Of a stretch of DNA of 64,000 nt, positions 55,199 through 64,000 are shown piece after piece; position 1 is the first letter of the stretch, and each line of letters begins with the position of its first letter. The position numbers and the translations under genes are program-made. Source of the stretch: Pelomonas nitida (GTDB lineage Bacteria; Pseudomonadota; Gammaproteobacteria; Burkholderiales; Burkholderiaceae_C); the NCBI RefSeq assembly GCF_043555975.1, contig NZ_JBIGIA010000004.1:62001-126000 (forward strand). Reading direction: 5' to 3'. A model generated the notes under the pieces. The model made no database searches. It worked only from the letters and a program-made list of their open reading frames with translations, and was not told the origin of the DNA.

Positions 55199-56506
55199 CT
55201 ACTGCACCTTCAACTGAACGGCGGGGGGAATGAGTGCGGCGCGCCAGGCGGGCAGCAGCCCGGCCAGCAGGCTGGCCAGCAGCGCCAGGCCCAGCGTCAG
55301 GGCCAGCATGCTGGCGTCCAGCTGGGCCAGGCGGGCGTAGTCGCTGGGGCTCTGGCGCACCAGCCACAGGCCCGCCTGCGCGAACATCAGCCCCAGCAGC
55401 GCGCCGGCCATGCCGAGCAGGCCCGCCTCGACGACGAACTGCCGGAAGATGTCGCCGCGCGTCGCACCGAGCGCGCGGCGCACACCGATCTCGCCGCCAC
55501 GGCGCAAGGTCTTGGCCAGCAGCAGGCCCACCATGTTCACGACGCACACCGCCAGGAAGCCGAAGGCCAGCCAGGTCTGCAGGCGCACGTCGGCGGGCAG
55601 CACCCGTTGCGCGCCCAGCCAGTCCATCACGTTGCGCAGGCGCACGTTGGTCGGGCGCTCGAAGCGGCCGGCCTTGCGCTGGGTTTCGGAGTAAGCGACG
55701 AGGTAGTCGCGGTAGGCCGCGGCATCTTCCGGCCTGGTGAACTCCACCCAGTACTGCACCCATGCGCAACTGGCGGCCATGTCCAGCGAGCTGCCGCCGT
55801 TGGCGCCCTTGGCCCAGCAGTCCATGCTGCCCCAGTGGCCCATCTTCAGTGCCATGGCCGTCGAGAACGGCAGGTAGAAGTCCTCGGTCTCGGTGTAGCT
55901 GCCCAGCGTCAGGTCCCAGAAGTGCGGCAACACCTTCCACGGCTTGAGCACGCCGATGATGCGCAGCGGCTGGCCGCGCACGATGACCTCACGGCCCACG
56001 CTGTTGATGCCGCCGAACAGTTTCTCGTTCAGGGCCGACGAGATCACGGCCACGCGCGCCTCGCCTTCGTCGTCGGCAGCGCTCCAGCCGCCGCCGTGCT
56101 GCCAGGGCGCGTCGAACATCGCGAAGAAGTCGGCCGAGGTCATGCGCACGCTGGAGAAGATGGGCTTGATCTGCGCGTCGGGCAATGACACCGAGGTGTT
56201 GAAGCCGCTGGACATGACCTGGCGCATGGCCTTCTTCTCGCGCAGCAGCGTGGTGGCGTCGAAGCGGGTCAGGTCGAACGTGGGCTCTTCGCCCGCCTTC
56301 CAGCCGATCAGGGAGCCAGCATCCAGCTGCACGTTGAACAGCCGCGCGCTCTTGGCGGGAATGGGGTCGCCGGACAGCACGTGGTAGACGGTCAGCGTCG
56401 TCATGCAGGCGCCGATGCCCAGGGCCAGCGCCAGCACCATCAGGGCGCTCAGCCCCTTGGAGGCGCGGGCGCTGCGGGCGGCGAGTTCGAGGTAGTGGAG
56501 AAACAT
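55199..56506 (-). CDS. MacB-like ABC transporter permease
   Basis: This 435-residue FtsX-family permease has a first helix around residues 16-38 and a long periplasmic domain. Three C-terminal helices include 'RRALGATRGDIFRQFVVEAG', the usual ATPase-coupling element. Its start overlaps the TolC stop by one base (TGATG). With the ATPase at 57901-58584 and the second permease it forms a MacB-type mechanotransmission pump. Confidence 0.92.
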   Translation of the reverse strand: MFLHYLELAARSARASKGLSALMVLALALGIGACMTTLTVYHVLSGDPIPAKSARLFNVQLDAGSLIGWKAGEEPTFDLTRFDATTLLREKKAMRQVMSSGFNTSVSLPDAQIKPIFSSVRMTSADFFAMFDAPWQHGGGWSAADDEGEARVAVISSALNEKLFGGINSVGREVIVRGQPLRIIGVLKPWKVLPHFWDLTLGSYTETEDFYLPFSTAMALKMGHWGSMDCWAKGANGGSSLDMAASCAWVQYWVEFTRPEDAAAYRDYLVAYSETQRKAGRFERPTNVRLRNVMDWLGAQRVLPADVRLQTWLAFGFLAVCVVNMVGLLLAKTLRRGGEIGVRRALGATRGDIFRQFVVEAGLLGMAGALLGLMFAQAGLWLVRQSPSDYARLAQLDASMLALTLGLALLASLLAGLLPAWRAALIPPAVQLKVQ

Positions 56507-57768
56507 CAGCGGCTTTCGAGAAGAGCGTTGACGGTGGCCAGCTCGGCGTCGCCCAGCGAGCCGGCGGCTAGGTGCAGGGCCAGTAGTGCAAGCACGTGGC
56601 GGTGGCGCGCGTTGGTCTGCGCGTTCTGCGCGCTGGCCAGGGTCTGGATGGCCAGCAGCAGGTCAGTGATGGAGCGGGTGCCCAGCGTCAGGCCGGTGCG
56701 CGTGGCGTTCAGCGAACGCTCGGCGGCCTCGACGGCGGCCTGCGTGGCGCGCAACTGCGTGTCACCCTGGCTGACGGCCAGGTGCTCGGCGCGCACCTCG
56801 CGCAGCACGGCGCGGCGGCCGGCTTCTAGCTGCTCCTGCGCGGCGGCGCGCTGGAAGCCGGCGCGGTCGGCCGCGGCGGCGGTCGCCCCACCGGCAAACA
56901 GCGGCACGGTCAGGCGCAGTGCCACCTGCGTCGGCGTGCGGCTGGCGTCGAAGGCGGACACGCCGTCGCCGCGCTGGCGCGTCGTGTCCACGCCCAGGCT
57001 CAGCGTCGGCAGATGACCGGCGCGTGCAGACGAGATGCGCTGCTCGCTGGCCCGCACGTCCAGCTGCAGTGCGCGCAGTTCGGGGTTGCCTTGCAGCGCA
57101 CGTTCGGCCCAGGCGTCGGCGGCGTCGGGCAGCGGTTGCGCGGTCAGCGCCTGGCCGAGCGGCTGCAGCGCCGGGACTGCAGCGCCGGTCAGCTGGGCCA
57201 GCGCCTCGCGGGCATCGGCCAGGGCAGCCTCGGCCGACAGCGTGCCGGTGCGGGCCAGCTCGCGGTAGGCGCTCGACTGGTCGGCCTCGACCTGGGCCGA
57301 CAGCCCGGCCTTGAAGCGCGTGTTCGCCTCGCTGACCTGGCGCGCGAAGGCGTCTTCGTTGGCTCGTGCGGTGACGAGCTGGGCCTGGGCGGACAACAGG
57401 CCGAAATAGGCGGTGGCCACCCGCAGCCGCGCGGCTTGCTCGGCGGCGGTGAGCCGGGCGGCCTGCGCCGAGGCATCGCTGCGGCTGGCGTCCCAGGTGC
57501 GCAGGGCGGCGAGGTCCACGAGCGGCTGGCTCAGGCTGCTGGTGGTGGTGTTCCAGCGCGTGCCGCCGGTCTCGCGCAGCTCGTTGCGCTGCAGCTGCCA
57601 CTGCGGCAGCAAGGCGGCGCGCGACTCGCGGGCTGCCGCCTCCTGCGCGCTGCTCAGCGCAGCGGCCTGGCGCAATGTCGGGTCGGCCGCGCGCGCCTGG
57701 GCCCAGACCTGCAGCAGGTCGTCGGCGTGGGCTGTCGCTGCCGTGCACAGTGCGAGCACGAGCGCCAT
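56506..57768 (-). CDS. TolC-family outer-membrane efflux protein
   Basis: This 420-residue protein is from ATG 57768, which gives a short signal peptide MALVLALCTAATAHA. The protein has two TolC-type repeats with heptad coils ('AAYFGLLSAQAQLVTA', 'RQRGDGVSAFDASRT', 'LFAGGATAAAADRAGFQRAA'). An in-frame ATG at 57900 immediately follows the ATPase TAA and would add 44 residues through the hairpin element, so the true start is uncertain. It is the outer-membrane duct of this ABC pump. Confidence 0.88.
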   Translation of the reverse strand: MALVLALCTAATAHADDLLQVWAQARAADPTLRQAAALSSAQEAAARESRAALLPQWQLQRNELRETGGTRWNTTTSSLSQPLVDLAALRTWDASRSDASAQAARLTAAEQAARLRVATAYFGLLSAQAQLVTARANEDAFARQVSEANTRFKAGLSAQVEADQSSAYRELARTGTLSAEAALADAREALAQLTGAAVPALQPLGQALTAQPLPDAADAWAERALQGNPELRALQLDVRASEQRISSARAGHLPTLSLGVDTTRQRGDGVSAFDASRTPTQVALRLTVPLFAGGATAAAADRAGFQRAAAQEQLEAGRRAVLREVRAEHLAVSQGDTQLRATQAAVEAAERSLNATRTGLTLGTRSITDLLLAIQTLASAQNAQTNARHRHVLALLALHLAAGSLGDAELATVNALLESR

Positions 57769-57794
57769 GAATTTCGCGGGCCGAGCGCCGGGCC

Positions 57795-57900
57795 GCTCCC
57801 AAGCCGGCCCGCTCAGGCGATGTGCTGGCGGCTCAACGCCGCCAGCATCGCCGTCCCCGCGGGGGACCGGCCAAGGTACTCCTTGGACGAGGGGCTTCAT
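57795..57900 (-). repeat. Intergenic hairpin element, copy 4 (weaker)
   Basis: The minus strand begins ATGAAGCCCCTCG directly after the ATPase TAA and continues to a GTCCCCCGCGGGGAC stem. Layout matches the copies near xerC and the acyltransferase. Base-level similarity is lower, so membership is uncertain. Confidence 0.35.
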
Positions 57901-58584
<684 letters not shown>

Positions 58585-58664
58585 GGTGGGTGTCCTGTTC
58601 ACCGAGGTGTGGCTTGGGAGGAAGTTGGGCGCGTGAGCCGCACTTGTTTCGTGCCCAGTGAGGT

Positions 58665-59201
58665 GCCGGGAGTCCGCCCCGGCGGGCGGGTAACTTTTCT
58701 CTGTCTTGCCAGAGAAAAGTCACCAAAAGAGAGGCGCTGAACCGCAAGCCGTCCCGACGTCGCCAGGAGAAGCGCGCGAAAACGACCGGTGTCACTGCGG
58801 GCAGACGCGAGCCGCTGCGCTCTCGCGGCTGTCCCTGTGGCGAGCACCACATATCGCAGCTTCACGCCCGTTAACGCCGGCTGCACGCCGGGCTCACCAG
58901 CCAATGCCGCGTCGCTGGGGCGACGGCACGAGCAGTCGTGCTCGACCGCGCCGCCCGAGCGGCGCTGTCTTGGGTTTGCCTCTCGTGAGCACGGCGTGCA
59001 GCCGCGCGTTAGGCGGGGTGCCGTGGCGATAGATGATGCTGGTGACAAGGACAGCCGCGAGAGCGCAGCGGTTCGCGTGTGGGCGCCATCCATGGCCAAA
59101 CCCATCAACCCACTGGCGTGCGGATTCAGGGCCTCTTCTTTGGTGACTTTCTTCTGGCTCCGCAGAAGAAAGTTACCCCGCCGCCGGGCGGGACTCCCGG
59201 C
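58665..59201. repeat. About 540-bp imperfect palindrome with hairpin ends
   Basis: This element has two arms of about 250 bp that are inverted, imperfect copies. Ends match: GCCGGGAGTCCGCCC (58665 on) against GGACTCCCGGC (59191-59201). Inner blocks at 58814-58834 and 59049-59069 are perfectly complementary over 21 bp. Each arm carries a perfect 10-bp hairpin with an eight-base loop: ACTTTTCTCT/AGAGAAAAGT at 58693-58720, and ACTTTCTTCT/AGAAGAAAGT at 59146-59173. It fills most of the 664-bp gap between the adaptor and ATPase genes. No coding gene is seen in it. It is plausibly a non-autonomous mobile or REP-like element. Confidence 0.75.
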
Positions 59202-59248
59202 GATCGCCCGATGAGCAGCAGATTTCGAGAAGCCATCCATCAGCAACC

Positions 59249-60526
59249 TCAATCCGCCATCAGGACGCGGTCTGCGCCCTTGAAGTTGTCCGAGCCGGAG
59301 ATGACCACCCGGTCGCCGGCCGCGAGGCCTGACAGCACCTCCACCCGGTCCAGCGAGCGTGCGCCCAGCTTCACGGCCATCTTCTCGGCGACACCGCCGC
59401 GCACCACATAGGCATAGCTGCCGCCGCTTTCGTCGACGAAGCTGCCGCGCGCCACGCCCAGCACCTTGTCCCGCTTGTCCAGCAGCACGCGTACCGACAG
59501 GCGCTGGTTCTGGCGCAGCTGCTCGGGCTGGCGGCCGTCGAAACGCAGCCGTGCGCTGACCTCGCCGTTGACGACCTCGGGCGACACCGAGCTGACCAGG
59601 CCGGCCCAGTGCTGCCCGTTGCCGCTGATTTCGCCCGGCATGCCCGGCTGCAATTCGCGCGCGAAGCTCTCGGCGACCTGCATCTGCACCTCCAGTGCCG
59701 AGAGGTCGATGACCGACAGCAGCCTGGCGTCGCGGGCGACGTTGGTGCGGTCGGCGATGAAGAGCTGGCCCACCTGGCCATCCACCGGCGAGCGCACGTT
59801 CAGCTCGGCCACCTGGCGCTGCAGCTCCGCCACCAGCAGCTGCTGGCGGGCGAGGGCGCTCTGCTTGGCCTGTACGTCGAGCTTCAGGCTGTCGGTCTTC
59901 AGGCCGCGCAGGTCGCGCGCCTGGTCCAGCGCCAGCGTGGCCTTGGCGAGGGCGTCCTGCGCGCGCTCGACCTGCATGCGCGCCGTGGCGCCGGCCTCGA
60001 AAGCCTGCGTCTGGCGGGCCAGGTCGTTCTGCGCGGTCTGCTGGTCGATGCGGGCGTTTTCAAACGCGCTCTGCAGCGCCGCGGCCTGCTGGCGTGCCTC
60101 CACCTCGGCGCGGGCGAGGTCGGCCCGCAGCGCGTCGACGTTGCTGCGCTCCTGCGCGAGGCGGTTGGTCAGTTCGGGCGAATCGATGGTGGCCAGCACC
60201 TGGCCCTGCTTGACCGGGTCGCCCGCCTTCACGGCCAGCGTCGCCGTGCCGGCGCCCTGGGCGAACAGCGTCGGGCTCTGCGCCGCGACGACGCGCCCCT
60301 CGCCGGCCACGTCGCGCGTCAGCGGCGCGTAGTCGACGGTGGCGATGCTCAGCCGCGCGGTGCTGACGGCGGCATCGGTGGACAGCGCCTGCCGCAGCCG
60401 GCCACCCATGGTCAACGCGAGGACCGCGGCGATGACGGCGCCGCCGGCCAGCAGCCAGGGCCAGCGCTTGGGGCGGGTGAGGAGCGGCCGGTCTTGCTCG
60501 GAGGTGTCGCGAAAGCGGGTGTTCAT
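59249..60526 (-). CDS. MacA-like periplasmic adaptor protein
   Basis: This 425-residue protein has a single N-terminal membrane segment (about residues 25-43). A first lipoyl half ('GDPVKQGQVLATIDSPEL') is followed by a long coiled-coil hairpin (about 115-235) and a returning lipoyl half ('LNVRSPVDGQVGQLFIADRT'). Beta-barrel and membrane-proximal domains end it ('LAAGDRVVISGSDN'). It links the ABC permeases to TolC. ATG 60526 lies about two bases after the start point predicted from the sigma-54 promoter, so the mRNA would be almost leaderless. Confidence 0.93.
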   Translation of the reverse strand: MNTRFRDTSEQDRPLLTRPKRWPWLLAGGAVIAAVLALTMGGRLRQALSTDAAVSTARLSIATVDYAPLTRDVAGEGRVVAAQSPTLFAQGAGTATLAVKAGDPVKQGQVLATIDSPELTNRLAQERSNVDALRADLARAEVEARQQAAALQSAFENARIDQQTAQNDLARQTQAFEAGATARMQVERAQDALAKATLALDQARDLRGLKTDSLKLDVQAKQSALARQQLLVAELQRQVAELNVRSPVDGQVGQLFIADRTNVARDARLLSVIDLSALEVQMQVAESFARELQPGMPGEISGNGQHWAGLVSSVSPEVVNGEVSARLRFDGRQPEQLRQNQRLSVRVLLDKRDKVLGVARGSFVDESGGSYAYVVRGGVAEKMAVKLGARSLDRVEVLSGLAAGDRVVISGSDNFKGADRVLMAD

Positions 60527-60539
60527 ACCCGGTCATTTC

Positions 60540-60554
60540 GCAAGCCACGTGCCA
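60540..60554 (-). promoter_or_regulatory. Sigma-54 (-24/-12) promoter
   Basis: The minus strand reads TGGCACG-TGGC-TTGC, an essentially perfect sigma-54 promoter (consensus TGGCACG-N4-TTGC). It points at the adaptor gene. The predicted transcription start is near 60528. A bacterial enhancer-binding protein should activate it. Confidence 0.85.
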
Positions 60555-60596
60555 GCGCAGCGGGCCAGGCAAATCAAGCACTTGGCGATGCGCGGG

Positions 60597-60645
60597 CTGT
60601 CCGCGGACAGTGGCGGACAGTCCGAACGCCGCCGTGAACGGACAG
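60597..60645. promoter_or_regulatory. Palindromic upstream activator-like site
   Basis: The perfect 14-bp palindrome CTGTCCGCGGACAG (60597-60610) is followed by further CGGACAG half-sites at 60614-60620 and 60639-60645. The palindrome's centre is about 75 bp upstream of the predicted sigma-54 start, the usual place for an enhancer. No sigma-54 activator gene is in the window. Confidence 0.65.
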
Positions 60646-60798
60646 GCGTCGGCGCTCGGCGCCTGCGTCGAGACCGCGTTGGAATGCGAAATATCACCGC
60701 TCGACGCGTGGGAGCTCCAACGGCTTGACCGAGCGCAAACGATGCGCGGATGCCGCTCCTAGCATCGCGCGCCTTCTCTGTCTCCGTGTCATTCCGTC

Positions 60799-62472
60799 AT
60801 GCCGAATCCCGATGCCGCCGTGCTGCGGCAGCCCAGCTCACCGCGCCAAGTCCTGCCACTGATCGCCGCGCGCGACGGCTTCTTCGCTCACCACGGCCTG
60901 TGGGCGCCGGGTGTGCGGCTGTTTCGGAACCTGCAGTTCGGCGCCAAGGCGCTGTTGATCTCCGCGACCTTCGTGCTGCCGGTTGTGGCGCTGCTGGGCT
61001 GGCTGATCGTCAGCCAGGCCGATGCGCAGATGCGTGAGCGTCAGGGCGCACTGCGCCAGCATGTGGAGATCGCGCACGGCGTGCTGGCCTGGGCGCAGGG
61101 CCTGGAAGCCGGCGGCCTGCCACGCGAGGACGCGCAGGCGCGGGCCCGCGAGATGATCGGCCGGCTGCGCTACGAGGGCCGCGAGTATTTCTGGATCAAC
61201 GACATGCAAAGTCGCATCGTCATGCATCCGGTCAAGCCCGAGCTGGACGGCAAGGACGGCAGCGGCATCGTCGACCCCAACGGCGTGGCCTTGTTCAAGG
61301 CCTGTGTCGATGAGGTGCGGCGCCATGGTCAGGGCTTCGTGGCCTATCAGTGGCCCAAGCCGGGCCAGCAGCAGCCGGTCGACAAGATCTCCTACGTGAA
61401 AGGCTTCGAGCCCTGGGGCTGGGTGATTGGCTCGGGGCTGTATGTGGACGACCTGCGCGACGCGAAGCTGGCGGCGATGCGCGGCGTGGCGGCCGTGCTG
61501 GCCGTCGTGCTGGCGGTGGCGGGCTACCTGTTCCTGAGCTTCTACAAGGTCATGGAGGGCGGCCTGAACGAGACCCGCCGGCACCTGCGCGCGATGACCG
61601 GCGGCGACCTGACCACGAGTCCGTCGCCCTGGGGCCGTGACGAGGCAGCGGTGCTGATGCGCGAGCTCGCGGCCATGCAGGAGTCGCTGCGTCGGATGGT
61701 GCGGCGCGTGCGCGGGGCCAGCGAGGAGATCATGCATTCGAGCGACGAGATCGCGACCGGCGCGATGGACCTGTCGGCCCGCACGGAACAGACCGCCGCC
61801 AACATCGAGGAGTCGGCCGCGTCGATGGAGCAGATCTCGGTGACGGTGGCGACGAGCGCGGAGCACACCGCCGAGGCGTCGCGCATGGCGCGCTTGAATG
61901 CCGAGACGGCCGCAGAGGGCGGGCGTGTCATGCATGAGGTGGTGCAGACGATGGACGGCATCCGCTCGGCGTCGTCGCGGATTGCCGAGATCATCACGAC
62001 GATCGACGGCATCTCGTTCCAGACCAACATCCTCGCGCTCAACGCTGCGGTCGAGGCCGCTCGCGCGGGCGAGCAAGGGCGCGGCTTCGCCGTCGTGGCG
62101 GGAGAAGTGCGCATGCTGGCCCAGCGCAGCACCGAGGCGGCGCGGGAGATCAAGACGCTGATTGGCCGCAGCGTGGAGCAGGTGGAGATCGGCGCCACCA
62201 TCGTGCACCGTGCTGGCGGCACGATCGAGCAGATCGTCGACGGCTCCAAGCGGGTCGATCAACTGCTGGGTGAGGTGGCGCGCGCGGCGCGCGAGGAGAG
62301 CCAGGGCATCGAGCAGATCGGGCAGGCGGTGCAGGAACTCGATCGCGCCACGCAGCAGAACGCCGCGCTCGTCGAGCAGACGGCGGCGGCGGCCACGTCG
62401 ATGAAGTCACAGGCCGACAGCCTGGTGGCGGAGGTCGCGCGGTTTTCCCTGCCGGCTGCGATGAGCGATTGA
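60799..62472 (+). CDS. Methyl-accepting chemotaxis protein with single Cache domain
   Basis: This 557-residue MCP has a long cytoplasmic N terminus of about 45 residues and membrane segments at about 48-73 and 228-250. Between them is a Cache_2-like domain ('YEGREYFWINDMQSRIVMHP', 'SYVKGFEPWGWVIGSGLYVDD'). A HAMP-like linker and the signalling tip 'NILALNAAVEAARAGEQGRG' follow. sCache domains bind small organic acids or amino acids in other MCPs. It is divergent from the efflux operon and leads a signalling cluster. Confidence 0.95.
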   Translation: MPNPDAAVLRQPSSPRQVLPLIAARDGFFAHHGLWAPGVRLFRNLQFGAKALLISATFVLPVVALLGWLIVSQADAQMRERQGALRQHVEIAHGVLAWAQGLEAGGLPREDAQARAREMIGRLRYEGREYFWINDMQSRIVMHPVKPELDGKDGSGIVDPNGVALFKACVDEVRRHGQGFVAYQWPKPGQQQPVDKISYVKGFEPWGWVIGSGLYVDDLRDAKLAAMRGVAAVLAVVLAVAGYLFLSFYKVMEGGLNETRRHLRAMTGGDLTTSPSPWGRDEAAVLMRELAAMQESLRRMVRRVRGASEEIMHSSDEIATGAMDLSARTEQTAANIEESAASMEQISVTVATSAEHTAEASRMARLNAETAAEGGRVMHEVVQTMDGIRSASSRIAEIITTIDGISFQTNILALNAAVEAARAGEQGRGFAVVAGEVRMLAQRSTEAAREIKTLIGRSVEQVEIGATIVHRAGGTIEQIVDGSKRVDQLLGEVARAAREESQGIEQIGQAVQELDRATQQNAALVEQTAAAATSMKSQADSLVAEVARFSLPAAMSD

Positions 62473-62504
62473 CCGGCAAGGCGCCGGGGTGAGAGGCGGG
62501 GGCG

Positions 62505-62876
62505 CTAGCCCAGCCAGCGCGTCAGCTGCTGGAGCGTGGCGGCCACGTCCAAGGGCTTGGACCAGTAGCCGTCGAATCCGCCGCGCTGGGCCAGGTCGGC
62601 GGCCACGCTGTCGGGTTCGGCGGTGACCAGCACCGCCGGCACGCCGGGGGCCAGCCCGTTGGCGCGCAGCTCGACGAGCAGGGCGTCCCCGTGGGCATCC
62701 GGCAGATGCATGTCGCACAGCAGCAGGTCCACCCGGTGCTCGGCGACGAAGCGCCGGGCCTCGGCGCCGGTGCCGGCCACGTGCAGCTGATAGGCCGGGC
62801 GCAGCTCGAAGATGCCTTGCATCAGCATGGCGTTGACCTCGTCGTCCTCGACGTAGAGCGCCAGGGGCATCGTCAT
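62505..62876 (-). CDS. Single-domain response regulator
   Basis: This 123-residue CheY-like receiver has acidic pocket Glu10, Asp11 and Asp12, phosphoacceptor Asp55 in 'LLLCDMHLPD', a Thr/Ala switch ('VLVTAE') and Lys107 in 'YWSKPLD'. It has no output domain. It is probably a phosphotransfer intermediate for the neighbouring sensor proteins and converges on the MCP gene. Confidence 0.92.
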   Translation of the reverse strand: MTMPLALYVEDDEVNAMLMQGIFELRPAYQLHVAGTGAEARRFVAEHRVDLLLCDMHLPDAHGDALLVELRANGLAPGVPAVLVTAEPDSVAADLAQRGGFDGYWSKPLDVAATLQQLTRWLG

Positions 62877-63068
62877 GCTCCTCGACGCCGCGGCTGCACG
62901 CCGGGCGCGCCAGGCGCCAGTGGTGGGGGGGGACGAAGCATGGTCATGTCGGACAAGGCAGGGCGGCAGGCTTGCATTATCAAATTCAACGAATGTGACC
63001 GTTGTAAAGCCTGCGTAAACCCAACTCCGCCACTGCGGATTTGCTGGATATGGCGCTTGTGGTTCGCA

Positions 63069-63788
63069 TCACCGGCGCCGCTGCGCGCCCAGCTGTGACA
63101 GGCCCTGGGCCAGCGCTGGCCAGCCGGGGTCGACATGGCCTTGAGCGCCGGCGTCCTCGATGGCGCGCGCCCGGGCCGCCAAGTCAGGGTGGCCAATCAG
63201 CTCCAGCACCGCTTTGAGCCCGTGGGCCACGCGGCGCAGCGTGGCCGCATCCCCCCCGGAGTAGGCGGCGTCTCCCTGGGCCAGATCGTCGGAGAAGCGG
63301 CTGATGCAGCCGGCGCGAAAACTCTCGAACAAGGCGCGGTCGCCGCCGAAATGGCGCTGGACCGGATCGTCCGCTGCGGGCGGCGGCGGCAGGGAGGGCG
63401 TCTGGCCCAGCAATTCGGCCACGGTGTCCAGCAATTCGATGAGGCCCACCGGCTTGCGCAGCGTGCGCGCCACGCCGCGGGCAGCCAGCGCGGCACGCCG
63501 GTTCTCCTGCAGGCCGGCGCTGAAGACCACCCAGCGCGGCGCACCGTCGGCTTCGGCAAAGCCCTCGGTCAGCAGCGTCTCGGCCGAGCCGTCCGGCAGC
63601 ATCAGATCGCTGATGACCAGGTGCCAGCCGCCCGGCTGCAAGGCCTGGCGTGCACCGGCCAGTGTGCGCACGACGTTGAACTCGATGCGGGGCAGCGCGG
63701 GTGCGTGGCCCGGCAGTTCCTCCAGCGCCAGCTCGACGAAGCGTGCAATCGAGGCGTCGTCCTCGATCAGCAGCAGCCGCGCAGTCAT
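63069..63788 (-). CDS. Response regulator with C-terminal Hpt domain
   Basis: This 239-residue protein has a receiver domain (about residues 1-125) with phosphoacceptor Asp61 in 'LVISDLMLPDG' and Lys112 in 'TLRKPVG'. A Pro-rich linker follows, then a histidine phosphotransfer domain with candidate His189 in 'RRVAHGLKAVLELIG'. The combination suits a multistep phosphorelay. It lies 18 bp after the stop of a receiver-containing protein cut by the window edge. Confidence 0.9.
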   Translation of the reverse strand: MTARLLLIEDDASIARFVELALEELPGHAPALPRIEFNVVRTLAGARQALQPGGWHLVISDLMLPDGSAETLLTEGFAEADGAPRWVVFSAGLQENRRAALAARGVARTLRKPVGLIELLDTVAELLGQTPSLPPPPAADDPVQRHFGGDRALFESFRAGCISRFSDDLAQGDAAYSGGDAATLRRVAHGLKAVLELIGHPDLAARARAIEDAGAQGHVDPGWPALAQGLSQLGAQRRR

Positions 63789-63806
63789 GGGATGGGGGCT
63801 GCGTGA

Positions 63807-64000
63807 TCAGGCGGCGAAGGCGGCCGCGGCTTCGGCCAGCAGCCGTGGCAGCTGCGTGACCAGCTCGGTCTTGTGCACGACCGGTACGCCTTCGAGGGCG
63901 AACTGGTAGGGCGCGCGCTGGGCCTCGTCCAGCGCCGTGATCACCAGCAGCCGGCTGCGTGCGAACTGCGGGTGGGAGCGCAGGCTGGTGATGAGGGCTG
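63807..64000 (-). CDS. C-terminal end of a receiver or hybrid-kinase protein (partial)
   Basis: Only the last 63 codons are in the window. They read through 'LLVITALDEAQRAPYQFALE' and 'VVHKTELVTQLPRLLAEA', which fits the second half of a response-regulator receiver (switch Thr region and the Lys). The rest lies beyond base 64000. By position it is probably a hybrid sensor kinase partnering the Rec-Hpt protein next to it. Confidence 0.65.
   Translation of the reverse strand, partial: ALITSLRSHPQFARSRLLVITALDEAQRAPYQFALEGVPVVHKTELVTQLPRLLAEAAAAFAA

Overview
The window is high-G+C, gene-dense chromosomal DNA. Gene content points to a Burkholderiales betaproteobacterium, probably in the Rubrivivax/Leptothrix/Roseateles neighbourhood: PhaM-like granule protein, glcDEF, a DUF484-xerC-dapF-acyltransferase-metK block, a PEP-CTERM protein and many MCPs. 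That placement rests on gene content and order, not on a search. No rRNA, tRNA, CRISPR array or complete insertion sequence was seen.

Bases 1-13040 (minus strand) hold a surface-protein export locus: a sulfotransferase, a 3061-residue DUF4347 repetitive adhesin with three tandem 1035-bp repeats, a TolC-type outer-membrane lipoprotein and two membrane-fusion proteins, the last cut by the window edge. No ABC ATPase for this exporter is inside the window.

Bases 13277-30579 (minus strand) hold the most unusual system: a type IV secretion operon, virB1-2-3-4-6-7-8-9-10-11-virD4, with most junctions joined by ATGA stop/start overlaps. No VirB5 and no relaxase were seen. VirD4 is fused in one reading frame to a roughly 720-residue C-terminal extension that ends in a GNAT acetyltransferase domain. 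The next gene, 48 bp downstream, encodes a 1399-residue protein of unknown family that looks like a secreted effector. My reading is a protein-exporting T4SS with a modified coupling protein and a candidate large effector, inserted next to the 3' end of glmS.

Bases 31295-45357 are mostly core genes: a small cysteine-containing protein, glmS, a divergent Lrp/AsnC regulator, a PEP-CTERM metalloprotease, rlmI, an outer-membrane-type protein, xerC, DUF484, dapF, a lipid A-type acyltransferase, metK with a potentially structured leader, and an MCP. A recurring intergenic hairpin element separates several of the co-directional genes.

Bases 45371-53867 carry glcDEF (glycolate oxidase), a periplasmic binding protein, a phasin-type PhaM protein, a TraB/GumN protein, a retropepsin-like protease and two small envelope proteins.

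Bases 53912-60526 are a MacAB/TolC-type ABC efflux operon with an excellent sigma-54 promoter and an upstream palindromic activator-like site. A roughly 540-bp imperfect palindrome with hairpin ends interrupts it between the adaptor and ATPase genes. Bases 60799-64000 hold a second MCP, two response regulators and the end of another receiver protein, which is a small signalling cluster.
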